NCBI GenBank assembly: GCA_963513935.1
Contig: OY740774.1
Coordinates: 85,088,890-85,152,889 of the forward strand
DNA: 64,000 bases
Origin: Aphrophora alni
Lineage: Eukaryota; Arthropoda; Insecta; Hemiptera; Aphrophoridae
Reading direction: 5' to 3'
The notes under the pieces are model-generated. The model saw nothing but the letters and a program-made list of their open reading frames with translations, ran no database searches and was not told the DNA's origin. Position 1 is the first letter of the stretch. Each line of letters starts with the position of its first letter. A program made the position numbers and the translations under genes. Shown here piece by piece: positions 62,030 to 64,000 of the stretch.

Positions 62030-62518
62030 ATGTCGTAATTCCTAATTATTACACAAAAATATTTAAATTTTATTTACAAATTTATTTATCTTGTTTCAAT
62101 CTGTGAACCACAACAAACAAGTTGCAAAGTATAGGAAATAATGAAGAACTCTCCTGTATATAACTTGACAAAACACTTCATAAACTTGTTTCGCCTTGCG
62201 GCATCATCGGGCAACTGTTTTATTGCTTTATTTTATCCTTGAATATGGAGTTTCAACAAGAAATATCTGCTATTACATTAAAAAAAAAAATTTTAACTTT
62301 ATAAACTATTGAAAACAAGTAAGTTAAACAGGCTCAAATTGCACAACTTAAAGTTCCTACTATTACACGAACAAAACAGTATTACCAACATCATTACCTC
62401 AATTACAATATTTATCTCTAAAGTTCTTGCACATAAGTTAACCTAAGTTTACTTCCAAACTCCAGTGTTAGCAAGTTTGTTCTACACTAATATCTAAATT
62501 ACCTCGCCTATTTTCTTT
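62030..62518 (+). repeat. Local duplication, copy 1 (with nested insertion)
   Basis: Colinear with 62,735-63,118: ATTATGTCGTAAT or AATGTCGTAATT, TTATTTATCTT.TTTCAATCTGT, CTTCATAAACTTG, 'CTCAAATTGCACAACTTAAA', ACAAAACAGTATTACCAACA and AAGTTCTTGCACATAAGTTA. The 3' half is about 95% alike by eye. Not coding. Confidence 0.92.
62188..62307. mobile_element. Short insertion in duplication copy 1
   Basis: About 120 bp absent from copy 2, with ATAAACT on both sides (62,181-62,187 and 62,301-62,307). It begins with TTTCGCCTTGCGGCATCATC, whose minus strand (GATGATGCCGCAAGGCGAAA) is typical of retroelement tails, and includes an A11 run. Likely a truncated retroelement tail. Confidence 0.65.
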
Positions 62519-62544
62519 ACGTCAATAGTGAATTTCAAAACAAA

Positions 62545-62625
62545 CCTAATCTAACCTAACATCACATAACCTAACCTATCATAACCTAACTTAATCTAAT
62601 CTAACCTAACCTACACTAACCTCAC
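62545..62625 (-). repeat. Degenerate CCTAA (arthropod telomere-like) repeats
   Basis: CTAACCTAACATCACATAAC, CCTAACCTATCATAACCTAA and CTAACCTAACCTACAC: degenerate CCTAA units, complement of TTAGG. Interstitial, since unrelated DNA continues on both sides. It lies between the two copies of the local duplication. Confidence 0.8.
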
Positions 62626-62715
62626 CTCCCACCCTCTATGATATAATATAATACACTTTCAAAGTGTTTATTTTAAGGACAAAAAATATTCCTGATATTC
62701 ACATTAAATCGTGTG
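62625..62715 (+). repeat. Repeat partner of 60,345-60,455
   Basis: See 60,345. Carries AATATTCCTGATATTCACATTAAA and ATAATACACTTTC in split form. Confidence 0.7.
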
Positions 62716-62734
62716 TGCTGACACAAATTAAACA

Positions 62735-63118
62735 ATTATGTCGTAATACTTAAATTTTACACCAAAATATTTAATTTTGTATTACCAAATTATTTATCTT
62801 CTTTCAATCTGTAAAAAATAACAAACCAACTTTGTATGTTGTGAGCACGGATGAAAAACAATCTTATTTAAATTTGACCAAACTCTTCATAAACTTGAAA
62901 ACAAATAAGGTAAGCAGCTCAAATTGCACAACTTAAAGTTCCGATTATTACATGAACAAAACAGTATTACCAACATCATTTCCTCAATTACAATATTTAC
63001 CTCTAAAGTTCTTGCACATAAGTTAACCTAAGTTTACTTCCAAACTCCGGTATTTGCAAGTTTGTTCTACACTAATATCTAAGTTACCTCGCCTTTTTAC
63101 TTTACATCAATAGTGAAT
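62735..63118 (+). repeat. Local duplication, copy 2
   Basis: Uninterrupted copy of 62,030-62,518; shows the empty site of the 62,188 insertion (CTTCATAAACTTGAAAAC). Confidence 0.92.
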
Positions 63119-63713
63119 TTCGACGTAAACAAAATAAATTATTAAACTTTATTTTATTTTTATTTTTTTTTTTGCTTTCCGATTATGTATTTTAAAAAAA
63201 TTGATTCTGAGGAATTTCTAATTTTAGCAATCTTTACGTTCTTTAGCGTTTCTTATTTCCATAATTACATGTAGTTGTAGACTGTATTTATATTGTTTTT
63301 AATTGTCTGTCAATCACATGATTTTCTTTATATTCACTGTACAACAACTGGAAAAAAAACGAATAGGCATCCGTGCTTTAAATAAATAATTGACAACAAT
63401 TATTGTCTCTTGCACACCAAAATAACGTGGCGCCTTCATTTTAATGTTTCGTAACCCTTCAACCAAACCCTTATGATGTATAACTCTCGCTATGGAAGGG
63501 AATTACTTCTCCCTTCCTTTAAACACATTAATCTAGCATGATCAGATTATAAATGAAGAGTGAGAGATACCGCAATGGAATTAACGGTGTAAGTTGCGAT
63601 AACTACCAATCAATCACAGTGACTTTAAAATGTGATAAAGGGTGTAGGAATGTGATAATGTGATCAAATTTGATAATTAATTTATGTAGTGACACGTAAA
63701 TATTATCATACAC

Positions 63714-63716
<3 letters not shown>
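63119..63716. other. Non-coding stretch
   Basis: Nothing recognised. GGAAGGGA and TCCCTTCC at about 63,496-63,519 form a short hairpin. Confidence 0.5.

Positions 63717-63774
<58 letters not shown>
63717..63774. repeat. (ATT)n microsatellite
   Basis: About 19 ATT units without interruption. The minus frame across it (63,603-63,896) is a poly-Asn artefact. Confidence 0.98.
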
Positions 63775-63775
<1 letters not shown>

Positions 63776-64000
63776 GTGATTCTGACTTCGTGCTGAAAAT
63801 AATAACGTAAAGAAATATTAATATTTGTAATTCCTGAAAACAGTAATCAAATGTTGCGTTAACTGTCATTTTTCCGTTACCCAAAAACATATACAATTTT
63901 ATTTGCGAATAATTTTAGGTAAATATGCAGTATACCTGTCGTTGCGATTCAGTATTGAGAAATGGGCAAATCAAGATGTACATATCTCCTATTGTGACAA

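Noticed and set aside
63603..63896. 97-codon minus frame with a poly-Asn run
   Set aside because: Produced by the (ATT)n microsatellite; the flanks show no domain.

Overview
The window looks like non-genic DNA from a large, AT-rich eukaryotic genome, most likely an arthropod and probably an insect. The grounds are: (i) no convincing host gene in 64 kb; (ii) element families typical of arthropods, namely a Tc1/mariner-superfamily transposase relic with a QDG..PPHY motif, an R1/Jockey-type LINE 3' end and a Ty3/gypsy element with a tRNA-Ser-like primer site; (iii) a run of degenerate CCTAA pentamers near 62.55-62.63 kb, the reverse complement of the arthropod telomere unit TTAGG. The organism is an inference. 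Almost all the short open frames are chance frames in AT-rich DNA, microsatellites or polypurine tracts.

Layout. 0-7.3 kb: a 93-bp degenerate tandem repeat, a 90-bp triplication, a dead mariner-type transposase (minus strand, about 3.85-4.87 kb) and a tRNA-like relic. 8.2-13.9 kb: a series of sequence blocks (A, B, a ~0.9 kb purine-rich tract, C, E) that reappears in the same order and orientation at 28.0-33.8 kb. 17.45-20.02 kb: a 20-copy array of a 128-bp satellite. 20.45-21.7 kb: blocks F and G, which reappear in order at 44.9-46.2 kb. 33.3-41.4 kb: three full copies of block E, interrupted by a complete-ended but internally deleted Ty3/gypsy insertion (34,704-37,788: two 154-bp LTRs, 5-bp target duplication, primer site, polypurine tract), a 170-bp triplication and a 5'-truncated LINE. 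44.1-45.9 kb: a ~1.2-kb tandem duplication (block H) with a third copy at 58.7 kb. 48.8-49.0 kb: a retroelement-tail-like sequence and a perfect 16-bp-stem hairpin. 57.5-58.1 kb: a probable LINE ORF1 relic. 60.3-63.1 kb: a local duplication with a nested insertion, and telomere-like repeats.

Nothing here forms a working pathway. The best-supported entity is the gypsy element, whose boundaries are fixed by LTRs, target duplication, PBS and PPT together. The most unusual large-scale signal is the colinear repetition of anonymous blocks at a spacing of about 20-24 kb. It is consistent with an old tandem segmental duplication of about 20 kb, later cut up by transposon and satellite insertions. 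All similarities were read by eye; no alignment or database search was run.
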